Origin: Theodoxus fluviatilis
Taxonomy: Eukaryota; Mollusca; Gastropoda; Cycloneritida; Neritidae
DNA: 42,500 bases
Reading direction: 5' to 3'
Assembly (NCBI GenBank): GCA_034096865.1
Contig: JAWQFJ010012327.1
Coordinates: 35,001-77,500, forward strand
Shown one piece after another: positions 10,403-21,215 of the stretch (positions within the stretch are counted from its first letter, which is position 1; each line of letters opens with the position of its first letter). The position numbers were made by a program, and so were the translations under genes. Below the pieces are notes generated by a model. That model saw only the letters and a program-made list of their open reading frames with translations. It was not told where the DNA came from and ran no database searches.

Positions 10403-10556
10403 GGACAGAATCCGAACAACCAGCAACGCCTGTGGGTGCGTCTTGGCCGCTGTTGTCACAGAGAGGTTAACCCTTTCCTGGCTGAAGAAACACCGGGAGG
10501 AGACTGCTGCCAAAGACCAACTGGACGGAGCAGAGGTCACGAAATCTGAAGCATGA
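10403..10556 (+). CDS. SLC1 last coding exon (TM8 and C-terminus)
   Basis: Reads DRIRTTSNACGC, then VLAAVVTERL and a charged tail ending EVTKSEA before TGA. It aligns with DR-x-RT-x-x-N-V-x-GD of TM8. The Asp and Arg that bind the amino group and side-chain carboxylate of acidic substrates, plus Thr and Asn, are present. The sodium-1 Asp of the final GD is Cys. The acceptor is TGTATTTTGCAG. The C-terminal tail has no motif I recognise. Confidence 0.92.
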
Positions 10557-10990
10557 AGAGAGCAGGAATTTAAAGGGGAAATTTGTATAATGGGTTGATC
10601 TACTCCAGCAACTGACTCTGACGGACTGGCCTAGAAAGACAATGACATTGCATGGAACACCATTCCACAGTAACAACGTCATTTTGGTAGAGTGTTGTGC
10701 TACCATGTGTTTCGTCGATACACTTTACTCAGAAGAGCAGCGTAGCTTGTACAGACGTGGATATATATATATATACATTATAGGATTTTGTTGTTGTACA
10801 GTCAGGGATAATCCGTATTGTGGAGAACAGTGGTGTATTTTATTCAGAAACAGCTCTCAGTAGCGTACTCGTCCTTGTTGATGTATGTCTTTCTGGATTT
10901 ATCGTTTCTGTTTTAAATTATTTGGCGTCATCGTCGACGTCGATGTCGCTGTTAACCCATTTCGGACTTTGCGTACTTTTTCTCAATAAA
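10557..10990 (+). terminator. 3' UTR with AATAAA poly(A) signal of the SLC1 gene
   Basis: The first canonical AATAAA after the stop codon is at 10,985-10,990, 429 bases downstream. It is followed by a T/G-rich stretch (TTTTGTTTTGTTTC) typical of a downstream cleavage element. A short AT array (ATATATATATAT, about 10,761) lies within the UTR. No other gene is seen in it. Confidence 0.65.
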
Positions 10991-11118
10991 CGATGAAAAT
11001 TTTGTTTTGTTTCTTTTCAGGAGGCTGAATATCATACGTCAGTCCGGTTCATGCTAGACGAGAATGACAAAATTTTCCCATAAGTCGAGTACTCTCAGTA
11101 GAAACTGCTCAATGTAGT

Positions 11119-11131
11119 ACCTCTCTCTCTA

Positions 11132-11193
<62 letters not shown>

Positions 11194-11231
11194 TCTCGTT
11201 GTCTCACTTTCCATCTCCTGCTCCTTCTGCA

Positions 11232-11283
<52 letters not shown>

Positions 11284-11481
11284 TCTTCACCTCTCCCAGC
11301 ACCCCCCACCCCCCACCCTCCACCCCAAATTTTTTTTAAAAACAAGGGCTAAGTGTAAGACAAGCCGCAATACCAAATTTATTGATTATCTTTGTAAACT
11401 AAATTCTTTCAAATCAAATCAAATCAAATCAAATCAAATCAAATCAAATCAAATCAAAGCAAATCAAATTAATTCTACCCC

Positions 11482-11525
<44 letters not shown>
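11119..11525. repeat. Cluster of (CT)n arrays and an (AAATC)n pentanucleotide array
   Basis: (CT)n at 11,119-11,190, 11,231-11,280 and 11,482-11,525. About eleven AAATC units lie at 11,409-11,468. A C/A-rich stretch is at 11,295-11,335. Confidence 0.95.
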
Positions 11526-11532
<7 letters not shown>

Positions 11533-12059
11533 CTCTCGATTAGCTAAGACTTGTTTGCATGAAAAATTTGAAGGTATCTCTATCTCTATAAGATAGGACA
11601 CGCCTGTCATATCCAACTCCTCGTCAACCAAATCTACTGCAGCTCTACCTAACGATGTGGCTGAAACATGCGCAGGCACTCACGATATGTCGCCACTTGC
11701 ATCATTAGAGATTTGCGAGGTGAAAGAAGATCGGGGGCACGTTGGTTAGCCTACCTAGTTGGCGAATAACTCCTCGGGAACGAGGCTGAGGCGAGGCGGG
11801 CCACCACCAGGCAACGACATCATCAATTGGCAAGGTGGAAGTCCGAAAGAACATGGCTGCGTCCTGGCGCGAGAGTCGGTGGTGAAGTTGCCGATAGACG
11901 AAATAACTGACAATACAGACATCACAGCTGTTTTTCACTTGATAGAACGTACCATGGTGACATCTCGAATGGCACGGGAACTGTTTCAATGAAAAGAAAG
12001 CAACCCGGGTTCAATTGTGACGATTTTGTCGAAAATGTTGTGCCTCGATACACTCCGAA

Positions 12060-12488
12060 TCAATTCAAGGGACATGCTTCGATGAATATTTTTCGAAAGT
12101 GTTTGCCCAGAAATAACCTATATGCATGCTCCTCAAAATATACAAATAAACACTCGAGCAGTAAATACTTCCGTGTAAGTACACCTCTCCATTCTCGGAC
12201 AGTGAGATGCACATCACAGGCACTGCCGTCTATGAAGACCAACCTAAATGGCACGGTCTCCGCCATTTTGGGTCCCGGGTCTCCGAGGCTAGACGCGGTT
12301 ATGAATCTCCGAAGCTTCCCCGTCAAATATCCTTGTAAGCGAGTTCCTCCTCGTGAGCAAAACGCTGTGAGAAACGCCCTCGCCTCACGTTTCTTGTAAG
12401 GTCCTTGCAGGATCCTAGCGTAAGCAACGCGCCCCTGAGGGCCTCCTCCAACTCTTGCACAGGTCTTTTTTTCGTGCCAGTAACACAT
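12060..12488 (-). CDS. Possible first coding exon, unidentified protein
   Basis: A minus-strand open frame with an internal Met at 12,266 in the context AAAATGGCGGAGACC, which overlaps a YY1-like CGCCATTTT element common at animal translation starts. From that Met it reads MAETVPFRLVFIDGS, then ACDVHLTVREW. The stretch 12,190-12,480 is GC- and CpG-rich compared with its surroundings, as a promoter would be. No family is recognised, the possible donor near 12,184 (GTGTAC) is weak and no matching downstream exon was found. This could equally be a chance frame. Confidence 0.22.
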   Translation of the reverse strand: MCYWHEKKTCARVGGGPQGRVAYARILQGPYKKREARAFLTAFCSRGGTRLQGYLTGKLRRFITASSLGDPGPKMAETVPFRLVFIDGSACDVHLTVREWRGVLTRKYLLLECLFVYFEEHAYRLFLGKHFRKIFIEACPLN

Positions 12489-12489
12489 T

Positions 12490-13539
12490 TATTTACAACC
12501 TCTCGCTTTGGCGAAACCTGTGTCTAGAACCTCGATAGAACAATCAGGAATGTAAGAAGATAATATGTATTAAACCCTATATCAGTAGTGTAGTAGGCAA
12601 AGAACAGAAAACTGGCTGCAAGGTTCACCTGGCCAAACCAGACGCTTGACAAGCGATTGGTATGTGGACTCATTCAGCTTCATGTTGCAACCGTGTTTAC
12701 TACAACGACATTGCAGGAGCTCATAGTACAATGGGTACGCCTCAAGACCTCTGACACGTAAACCAAGGCCAGATGGAACATGATCATGAGAACGTGCACT
12801 AGGTAACTGTCCAATCTATTCATAGTATCGACTTTTGAACAAGGATTGGTCCATTGGGAAGTAGGCCACCCTATACATAATTAAGTGTTCCCGGAAGATG
12901 TGATTGTTTACGTCGAGATAGATGCATCATGGGCCCGTATGAAGCCGTGCGTTCAAGAGGCCTACCGTTAGCGACCGGTAGATACCGTTCGACTCTTGAA
13001 CGACTTGGTACGGCTACCGGTATCAACCGGTAGATACCGCGCCGGAACGCTGTTGCGCCTGTATAACAAAATGATTGCCTTCGGGGAAAGGAAGAAAGTC
13101 GCCATCACAAATATGCGCTGTGGCACGCATTTCGACCTGTGATTATTACCCAGCCTATGCGAGACGTTACAAGAAGTTAGGCTGATATTGTTCTTTTCTT
13201 TTTCTAAAGAATAACTGCTCTGAAATAATTACCGGGCAAGGTGTGAGCAAACATTTCTACGACAGATGGCGAAACAATTTCAAGGGAAGCAACTCTTATA
13301 TAGCTTACATTAGCCCTTAGTTTGTTGTGTAACCTCCCTTGAAGTGAGCATCGAAATATTCTTGCTTAGACCAAGTCAGCACTGTAGTTTTGATATAAAT
13401 TTCGATTCGAGCAGTGCCCAGCCTTCATGCACAGCTACAGCTTAACGTATTTCATCAACTTCCACAAGGAACGAGCAGTCTGCAGCTGCTCGTTTACATA
13501 TTTGGTTGAGAAGCGTAATCCGCGACGAAGAGAAGGTAT
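12490..13539. other. Intergenic sequence with short inverted repeats
   Basis: No gene is seen. It contains CGTTCAAGAG at 12,950 facing CTCTTGAACG at 12,993, and two copies of ACCGGTAGATACCG (about 12,974 and 13,028), next to GGGCCCGTATGAA at about 12,931. Confidence 0.55.
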
Positions 13540-15640
13540 GGACCTCCGACCCATTCCAAGTCAAAGTTGAACAATCCGTGCTTACAAATGTAACATGCGG
13601 GTTATTTGTGGCAGTGTCGTATCGAATAGACAGTTGTCCTTAATCTTCCAGATAGGAAGCATTGCATTTTCGTGAACTAGCTTCTAATAATCTGCTTTGG
13701 AAACCAATGTACACATACCCACTTGTAGCCCTATTCAATCTCAGTGTCGTTATATGAGAGTTCTAATAGGATTTTCAGTCGGTAGAGCAAAATGCAACAG
13801 CAGGTACCGCACTCTAAATTCCTGCAATGCAGGACATCCCAATATGAAATTTAATTCACCCTCATCTTTTTCTGTACATAATGGAGACAGCGTTTTACAA
13901 GAATTATTCATGTATCTACATTTATGAATGATCAAATCAGCGATACCCTACCAAACTGAAGGGAAATACCATTTAATACATACATTTTTATTAATTCTGC
14001 TATTGCATTTTTCGACTGAACACTCGTTCATATTTCTTTGTAGAAGGAATACATATTTCCTCCGTTCAGATTACTCATCCACCGAATATGAAAATAACAC
14101 ATAATTAAGTCTCTATTACTCTTTTGGAAAGCACTTTCATTTGCAGTCGCCTGGTTAGTCCAAATACTTTTAAAATCAAACTTTACCAACCGATCCTTAA
14201 CCATCGTAGCCCAGGTGGTGCAATGGTGTGGAATACTACACATCCTATGGTGCACCTTCTTACGTAATATGTCATTGTCCATCTTCCAAATGTCTAACCA
14301 GCACTTGAGATACTCCTTAGTGTGTCATTGATGTACAAGTACAATGGAAAATGACCTGTTTTACCATAGCACATTGAAATTAGAGTTCGGGATGAAACAT
14401 CCACAAAATTAATGATTTGATAGCATACTCATGGACACCTCCAATACTTTTACATTCGTGTGCTTCCCAAACTTCTGCTCCATATAGCAACATCGGCTAA
14501 ATTTGAGCATGAAACAGCCTGCAGTATACAGTAGGAGGTACGTGTGTAACCTACCTATATTTCCTATTCACAATAGGGCCTGCTCTACCTGAGTAGTACG
14601 CAAAAAAGTTTAGGGATGAGCTTTATTCCCAGGTATTTGTATTCGTTATTTCGAATTTTTCATCTGCAATGTACCATCTCTCTTGAGAAAAATTATATCA
14701 TCATCCGCTCGAAATACAACGTTTGTTTTTGTAGTGTTTATGATAAGGCCTAACCTTTCTGAGGGTTTCTTTGGATAGTTATGCGGGTTTTGTGGTCCTG
14801 TCGCAGTATCCGAAAAGGAGGCTACTACATCATCAGCAAAAGGTAGAATACAGAAACTAAGTGTTTTAGGCGTGAGCTGTACACCATGTTTGGCATTCGC
14901 AGATATTTTATCCACTAACAAATTGGTCATAATTGACAACAAAAGATAACTGAGGTTAACCGCTTTTTGTCAATTCCACTTAACTCTCAAAGAACTGGGA
15001 CTGCCCCCTAGCGCCGGGTACAGAGTATTTTACTGATTGGTACATCGCTTTCAGAATTCTAGTATTCTCTCTTGCACACCAATTTGATATCCCATAAAAC
15101 AGAGCGACTGGCTGGATCAAGAGCTTTTTTTATAAATCAACAAGACAGTTTAATAAGTTTATGTGTCTGCTCAAAAATGTATGCAGAATGCCATACAAAA
15201 CAAAATGATTCTGTATCGTGGAATATCCACGCCTGAAGCCAATCTACGTCTTCTTTAGTCAGCCTTTCTCTTTTAGCCAAATTAAGTAGCCTCTTGTTCG
15301 GGATATGGACAAACACTTTACTGAGTACACTGGTTAGTACTATTCCACGATAGTTATCAGGTGAATCATAACTTCCACTTTCGTGCACTGGGTGATTGAT
15401 TGCCTCCTACCAAAGGAGAGGTAGCACCCCTGACACGTAAATTTCATTTTACAGTCGCAGCAGAGACGGCTGAAAGAGATGCCGCGTACATCGAATTATA
15501 CCCCTAATTATTAAACCCGTCCCTGCCGCTTTCCCTTTCTTAATCCGAGACAAAGCAATCAAAACCTCTTCGTCAGATATTGTAGAGTCAAGTACACTTT
15601 CAGTGTCAATGCACCATCGACAGTCATCCTTTGAGTCTAC
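13540..15640 (-). mobile_element. Decayed LINE A (RT ORF and 3' UTR)
   Basis: On the minus strand, in order from high to low coordinates: ISDEEVLIALSRIKKGKAAGTG (about 15,590-15,520), SPDNYRGIVLTSVLSKVF (about 15,360), LPFADDVVASFSDT with the RT catalytic DD (about 14,830), LGLIINTTKTNVVFR (about 14,720), a segment matching the C-terminal domain of the LINE at 21,214 (14,028-14,282), and a Cys-rich end (13,750-13,930). Frameshifts and stops separate them. The last 140 bases (13,542-13,680) recur inverted at 32,058-32,205 and are probably its 3' UTR. A non-functional copy of a non-LTR retrotransposon whose clade was not assigned. Confidence 0.8.
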
Positions 15641-15934
15641 ACAGATATCAACAACGGGGTTTAGTAACGAAAAAAGGTTATAAATGTGTGTATACCCCGT
15701 TTTTAGAGAAATGTTGTTTGTAATGCTGGATCCCTCTCCCAGTCATTTCTCTCCAAAATTTCAGAGAATTCTGGACATTGTCGCTAAGCGTTTCACTCAC
15801 GGAACATCTGATTGCTGTTTTCTTCATTCTAATTAGTCATTTATAGTCATTTCTACATCTGATATAAACTTCCCTCTTATCCTCCTAGACATAAGTACTC
15901 TCCCAGTACCCTTCCCGCGCTCTCTTTTGCTTCG

Positions 15935-15938
<4 letters not shown>

Positions 15939-16025
<87 letters not shown>
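15939..16025. repeat. (CA)n microsatellite
   Basis: About 43 pure CA units. Confidence 0.98.
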
Positions 16026-16028
<3 letters not shown>

Positions 16029-16235
16029 GGAGCTCATTGTGATGCACCTTCGTGACTGCGTGAGTGTTGTTTCAACATCTATGACGTGCCAAAACAAAAG
16101 AAATAATCGTCTTATAAAGTAGCTACCTCCACACCATGTTAGCTAATGCTATGTACACACAGAGCATATTAAGAAAGTATCTTGGTACTCGCAGTCTCTG
16201 TGTGTACTGATTGGAGGGAGATAGGAGGGCAGTTC

Positions 16236-16445
16236 CTGCGGTCACTTGTGTCGGCTAAATCAAGACACGACCTGAGCAGGTTTGGACAGGCAGGGTAGAC
16301 GCCCAACGTCAGCATTTTCCTGTGTGGACATGCGCTGTTTCACCCGACTGCGACATGCGTCTCCTTTGTCAGCCACGCGAGGAGGGTCATGTTGCGAAAC
16401 TGAAAGGAGCTTTTGATACTCGTGATGAGTCTATTCCTGGAAGAA
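16236..16445 (+). repeat. Diverged copy of the CCAGACGCCAGCATC dispersed repeat
   Basis: The order GACCTGAGCAGGTTTGGACA, CAACGTCAGCATTTTCCTGTG, TTGCGAAACTGAAAGGAG and GATGAGTCTATTCCTGGAAG matches, with divergence, the repeat found at 28,300, 30,168 and 33,770. Confidence 0.65.
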
Positions 16446-16599
16446 GAATATGAAACAAAAACACTCCTGTACTTTCAAACTCCCCCTACCCAGACCCCGC
16501 AAATACCCCTACGCTCACTCCCTCTTTTCAAAATCACCCACAGTGATTTCGAAAAGTCCAAATATCAATATTATGGTAAAATGTGTATTTTTACATTTC

Positions 16600-16767
16600 T
16601 GTTATCTGTTGTCTGTCTGTCCATCTCCCTCTCTGCCTGCATGCCTGCCTTTCCGTCTATCCGTCCGTCCGTCTGTGTGTCTGTCTGTCTGTCTATTTGT
16701 CTGTTTTTCTGTCTATCCAAAAAAGTGTGTGTATGTGTGTGTGTGGGTGCACGTTTGTGTGGGTGCG

Positions 16768-16803
<36 letters not shown>

Positions 16804-17242
16804 ACGCGCGCGCGCGCGCGTATGTGTGTCTTTTCCGTTCAACATGTAGTTTCAGTTTTATTAGAGAAGTTTGTGGATTTCAAATATCTATGTATCACAA
16901 TACATCCCATACTGGAGGTAAAACTAACTCCGTCTTGCGTTAAACAAGAAGGCAAGAGCAAGCAAGCTCAGACGGTAGTTATACGAAGTGTTTTCATCCA
17001 GGACAGTTGCGACATACAGCACGCGTCCTGCGCGTGTGTGTTTATTTGCATGTGTGTGTGTATGTGTGTTTATTTGCATCTGTGTGTGTGTGTTTATTTG
17101 CATCTGTGTGTATGCGTGTCTCTGTGTGTTTATTTGCATCTGTGTGTGTGTGTCTGTGTGTGTGTGCATGTGTATGTGTGTATGTGTGTGTGTGTCTGTG
17201 TGTGTGTGTGTGTGCATGTGTGTGTGTGCATGTGTGTGCGCG
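16600..17242. repeat. TCTG/TG-rich microsatellite field
   Basis: TCTG/TCCG units at 16,605-16,715, (TG)n with a (CG)n run at 16,725-16,822, then TG-rich sequence with recurring GTTTATTTGCATCTGTGTG units at about 17,029-17,242. The latter is a higher-order repeat of about 33-45 bases, seen four times. Confidence 0.9.
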
Positions 17243-17765
17243 AGCGTAAAAGCGAGAGTTCATGTCAGGTGGGAAACTCCTAGAGAGGACATAATCGTGC
17301 ACGCATTATGTTTACTCGTCTGAAATTGAGTTCGCATTCTCTGAAACCGAAAAGAAAGGATGTGGTGCTTGGTGAATGAAGAGTTACTGACAGCCAGTAC
17401 GGTAGCGGTAGCGGAGACGCAGAGTGACGCAGGGGGGAAAAGGCGAGATAAGAGTTGGGGACAACGTAGTGCAAACATTCGGCCGGAGTCGCTACAGTGT
17501 CGCATTGTCCTGCATTGGGTGTAGGGTGGGGCTGGGGGGTGGGGGAATGGGGGCGGGGGGTGAAGAGAGCAAGATATCAATAACGACGAACCGTAAACTA
17601 GGAGACTGCCTCTATTTGAACTGTTTTTGTTATTCGGATCAAAAGCACGAGTGCATGCTCACGTGCAGTCTACAACACACATCCGTTGTGTCAATCCTAA
17701 ATAAGTATCAACACTTCAAATGCAAGTGATAATTCAAAGTCTCTTCTCATTGAACTGCTCGAAGC

Positions 17766-17771
17766 TTTATT
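17766..17771 (-). terminator. Poly(A) signal of the ADP-ribosyltransferase-like gene
   Basis: TTTATT on the plus strand is AATAAA on the minus strand, 88 bases past the minus-strand stop codon at 17,859-17,861. No other canonical hexamer lies between. Confidence 0.65.
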
Positions 17772-17858
17772 TCATTCTGAGGGGTTGTCAATGCTCAAAG
17801 GGAGTGTGTCTGACGCGGACATATTCATCGATGGCTGGCGACTGAATGGATCGGTTCT

Positions 17859-18154
17859 TCAAGCCGTCGCCGCTTTGAGGATGACCGGTCTCAGGTCTGG
17901 GGCGTCTCTGTCGTAGACCGCACAGGGATACTCGTCGATAGGGAAGTCTCCCTCGTACACCCACACATCTCTGTCCGTCTTGGCCCTCGTCAGCTCGTCC
18001 TCAGGAACATCGAAGCCGAGTGCAACCCGAATGCCGCCTTCTTTCATTTTCTTCTCAAACCATTGCTTTATAAGGTTCACGTCCACTCCATCCCAGTTGT
18101 TTTTGAAGATCTCATAATGCGGTTTATCTGGTGATAGCGTGGTGAAGTAGACAC
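17859..18154 (-). CDS. HYD1-type ADP-ribosyltransferase-like gene, last exon
   Basis: The minus-strand acceptor CATTTTTAG precedes 18,154; the exon then encodes GVYFTTLSPDKPHYEIF and about 80 further residues, with WVYEGDFPIDEYP before the end and a stop at 17,859. The phase (1) fits the donor of the exon at 20,752, which restores a G-E-G-V-Y-F-T motif across the junction. Arrangement and motifs resemble the HYD1-signature ADP-ribosyltransferase fold (Tox-ART-HYD1), which uses NAD+ and is known mainly from bacterial polymorphic toxins but also from animals. The two exons give roughly 135 residues, close to a single domain. Target and location in the cell are unknown. A family match should be confirmed, since it was made by eye on short motifs. 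Confidence 0.68.
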
Positions 18155-18290
18155 CTAAAAATGGAGAACCCATGAAACAATTGTGTCAGTTTTTAAATAT
18201 GACAAACTGCATCATTTTACATCTTCAATAGCAGTTCATTTTCATGTTTTGTTGCAGTCATCAGAAAGGGAGCGATTAGGGCCATGTAAG

Positions 18291-18334
<44 letters not shown>

Positions 18335-18351
18335 ACACACACACACACACT

Positions 18352-18382
<31 letters not shown>

Positions 18383-19370
18383 CATGCACACCTCTGAGTA
18401 CATATTCATGCACAAGCATGTATGCACCTAATGAACAATCACACTAATGAAAGCATGCACGATATTGCTCACATACTGACATGATACATGGGTACACATG
18501 CACAATTAAGAACAAATAACTTCTATGCCACCTCAAAATTTTTCTGGAAGTCCATAAACTGTCTTTGTTAGTGTGTGACTTTCCTGAATCACAATCTAAT
18601 TCCTGTCTCAACCTCAACTTCAAAATGCAGATGGAAAACACATAATTGTGGTGGGATATAGAGATGACAATTAAAATGTACCTTACCTTTAACTTATCAA
18701 TCAGCTTTTCACATAATTATATGGATACAAACCACATTCTTGCATTTAACAATAAGTGTGAAGTTAAATCTGCATCATACTCAAAACCATAAATTAAGAA
18801 GTGTTACATGACTGGTTCATGCTGCATCAAGACAGAATCCTTTCATTAGACATTGTAAAAAGCAGCTTCAAAATATTTGTATGGAGTAATCTGCACTCTT
18901 TGACACCAAAAGAACAGTGTAGCTCCAGCTCTATTTTCCCCACTTGTGCATTTCCAGTGTCCATCCTTCTTAATACCTTTGAAACTGTCACTTCCATGGT
19001 CAAAATGTTCAAAGCTGTGAACACCCCAAAGTTGTTTGTTTAATTCTTTAACAGTTTACGTGTTTTTTCATCCCACATTTCACAATTCTGCCTCCACAAA
19101 AAACATACTTGCATGTACAATGATATAAATTCTACATTTTTACTAAGCAATCTCTACAGAGGGAGGAATATTGATTTTGTTGTTGTTGACTTTGGTGTAT
19201 TTATACAACTGAAACTTCAAGAATTTTTCAGAAAGTTTCCAAGTGTCAATATCCTGATAAAATTAATATTTTCATCAAATTGTTCAAAGTTACTTGTTCA
19301 TTCTTACTTGTCAGTGTAATTATTGAATTTTTAGTATAGTAGTACAAACTGATATGCTCAACACTCAGCG

Positions 19371-19415
<45 letters not shown>

Positions 19416-20142
19416 CTGTGTGTGCTCAGATGTGTATCTGAGTGTGGCTATCTGTGTACGTGTTTTGTGTATGTGTGTATGTGTGTATGTGCTTTGTGTG
19501 TGTGTGTGCTTTGTGTGTGTATGTGCATGTGTGTGCTCAGATCTACATGTACATCTGAGAGTGGATATCTGTAGCTTTGTGTGTGTTTGTGTGTATGCTT
19601 TGTGTTTGTGTATGTGTGTGTGTGCTTGTGTGTGTGTTCTTGTACGTGTGTGTTTGTGCGTGTTTGTGTGTGTGTGTGCGCTTGTTCGCTTGCCTGTGCA
19701 TTCAAGTTTAGGCTTTAATCTAAACATTAGTGCCATTGATATAATTTTTAAAATTTAGGTACTACATTCGTACCATACCCTTGGTAAATATGTTTCCTAG
19801 AAGGAAAGTGGAGGAATATGAAGCAGACTAGAATTTGAATTTTTAAAAGAAATATAAGGGAAAACGTACTTAAAATTACACATACCACGATGACACATTG
19901 CTAGTATACACAGGTTACAAGAAGTGACTGTATAATCATTCTACAATTTGTTTCTCCCCATCTTCCATAAAATAAACATAAATCTCTAATTGTGCTGCCG
20001 TGGATATTTAAACATCCGTGTCCTTGGAAAGATAACAGTAAAATGGCTTCAGATTTCCTAGTAGAATGTCCATATGTCAATGTATTATGTGACAATGCTC
20101 ACTCACTCATTCATTCACATTCACACATTCTCGCTCGCTCCC

Positions 20143-20186
<44 letters not shown>

Positions 20187-20751
20187 CACACTCACTCTCA
20201 TTCTCGCTCGCTCACTCACCCGTTTATTCAATTGTACCACTCATTTCACAATTTCGTCCACATCAATGCTTTTTCTGAATATACCGTCATGATGAGCATC
20301 TGTGGAAACTTTCACAGGTGGTGTTGCAGAGAAATAAAATGGCTGAATATACGTTGCAACATACAATGAAAACAGAGATCGGCGAAATGACTTCGGCATG
20401 ATCATACTCAGCAGCCACGTACCTAATTGACAGAAAATGTTATAACATTCATCTCTACATGTTTCATATGTAATTTGTTTTAAAAATCATCCGTAAATGA
20501 CACTTTCCGAAACGATTACAACAGTACGAAAATCCAAATATAGAGCTAGATGCATGAGTAGCGTCCGTGATTGGACGAGCCGACGAAATCTCCACGCCAC
20601 ACGGGGAAAGCCGGGGAAGACCGGTCATTTCAGTAGGGCGTCATCTCAGTACGCCACAATCATATCTAAATCTTGACATAATCGTCGCTAAAATCATCGC
20701 CTGGAACAGTGCCACCGCATGCCTGGAAAATGTATAACAAAGAAAACATAC
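18155..20751 (-). other. Intron of the ADP-ribosyltransferase-like gene
   Basis: GT-AG on the minus strand. Holds microsatellites at 18,293-18,376 (CA, with TC interruptions), 19,373-19,690 (CA then TG-rich) and 20,140-20,183 (poly-C then CT). The rest (18,380-19,370 and 20,190-20,750) is AT-rich with nothing recognised. Confidence 0.6.
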
Positions 20752-20859
20752 CTTCACCAAATGCTGCATCTCCTCTGGTATCTGTTGACGCCTTAATCAG
20801 TTTTTCATTCCAGATGCCTCGAAGCCCTTTCGCGCTTGTGTAGTGATACACCCTCACTG
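20752..20859 (-). CDS. HYD1-type ADP-ribosyltransferase-like gene, upstream exon
   Basis: Reads VRVYHYTSAKGLRGIW, then a stretch ending GDAAFGEG at the donor GTATGT (20,751). YHYTS...G...I is the usual opening of the HYD1-type fold, where the His is part of the proposed His-Tyr-Asp signature. The acceptor is probably GTTTTCCAG just above 20,859, or an alternative CAG three bases on. The initiating Met and 5' UTR must be in a further exon at higher coordinates, which I could not identify. The intron to the next exon is about 2.6 kb. Confidence 0.62.
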
Positions 20860-21139
20860 CTGGAAAACGCAACGAATGAAATATGTTAAGACTATGATTT
20901 CATACCGAAAGCACATGGTGTATCGCGAGAAATCTCAACAGACTTCTCTGGACTCACATGCATGTTTCTTGCATACCACACTCGCTACGTCGATGTCTCT
21001 TATGTAAACTGTAATATTGTGATCATTGTGCTCTTCTCTATTTTTTTCCTTTGTCCCATTGCCAATTACAGAGTTGACCGCCAGCATTAATGATATGAAT
21101 ACACAACTAGTCTGGTGATTCGAGCAGTTTGAGCATAAT

Positions 21140-21141
21140 AT

Positions 21142-21214
<73 letters not shown>
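21140..21214. repeat. (GA)n microsatellite at the 3' edge of LINE B
   Basis: GAGAGAAAGAGAGA units followed by three GAAC units (CGAACGAACGAAC), directly bordering the LINE 3' end. Confidence 0.95.

Positions 21215-21215
<1 letters not shown>

Larger units (their letters stand above)
195..10556 (+). other. SLC1-family amino-acid transporter gene, nine 3' coding exons
   Basis: The nine exons listed separately (195-269, 2029-2151, 3587-3674, 4611-4774, 5582-5708, 7516-7749, 8129-8323, 8899-9033, 10403-10556) all have AG/GT borders and join in one frame: 1,295 bases, being 2 bases of a split codon plus 431 codons including TGA. Intron phases are 1,1,2,1,2,2,2,2. The product aligns by eye and almost without gaps to vertebrate EAATs from TM2 to the C-terminus. 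EAATs are plasma-membrane trimers that couple glutamate or aspartate uptake to Na+, H+ and K+ gradients. About 90-110 N-terminal residues (start codon, TM1) must lie upstream of the window. Several transport-site residues are changed (see exons 6-9), so substrate and coupling are unknown. Membership of the family is secure from fold and order of motifs; the subtype (EAAT, ASCT or a divergent lineage) is not. Confidence 0.92.

Noticed and set aside
16413..17323. Cys/Val-rich open frames
   Set aside because: Translations of TG/TCTG microsatellite.
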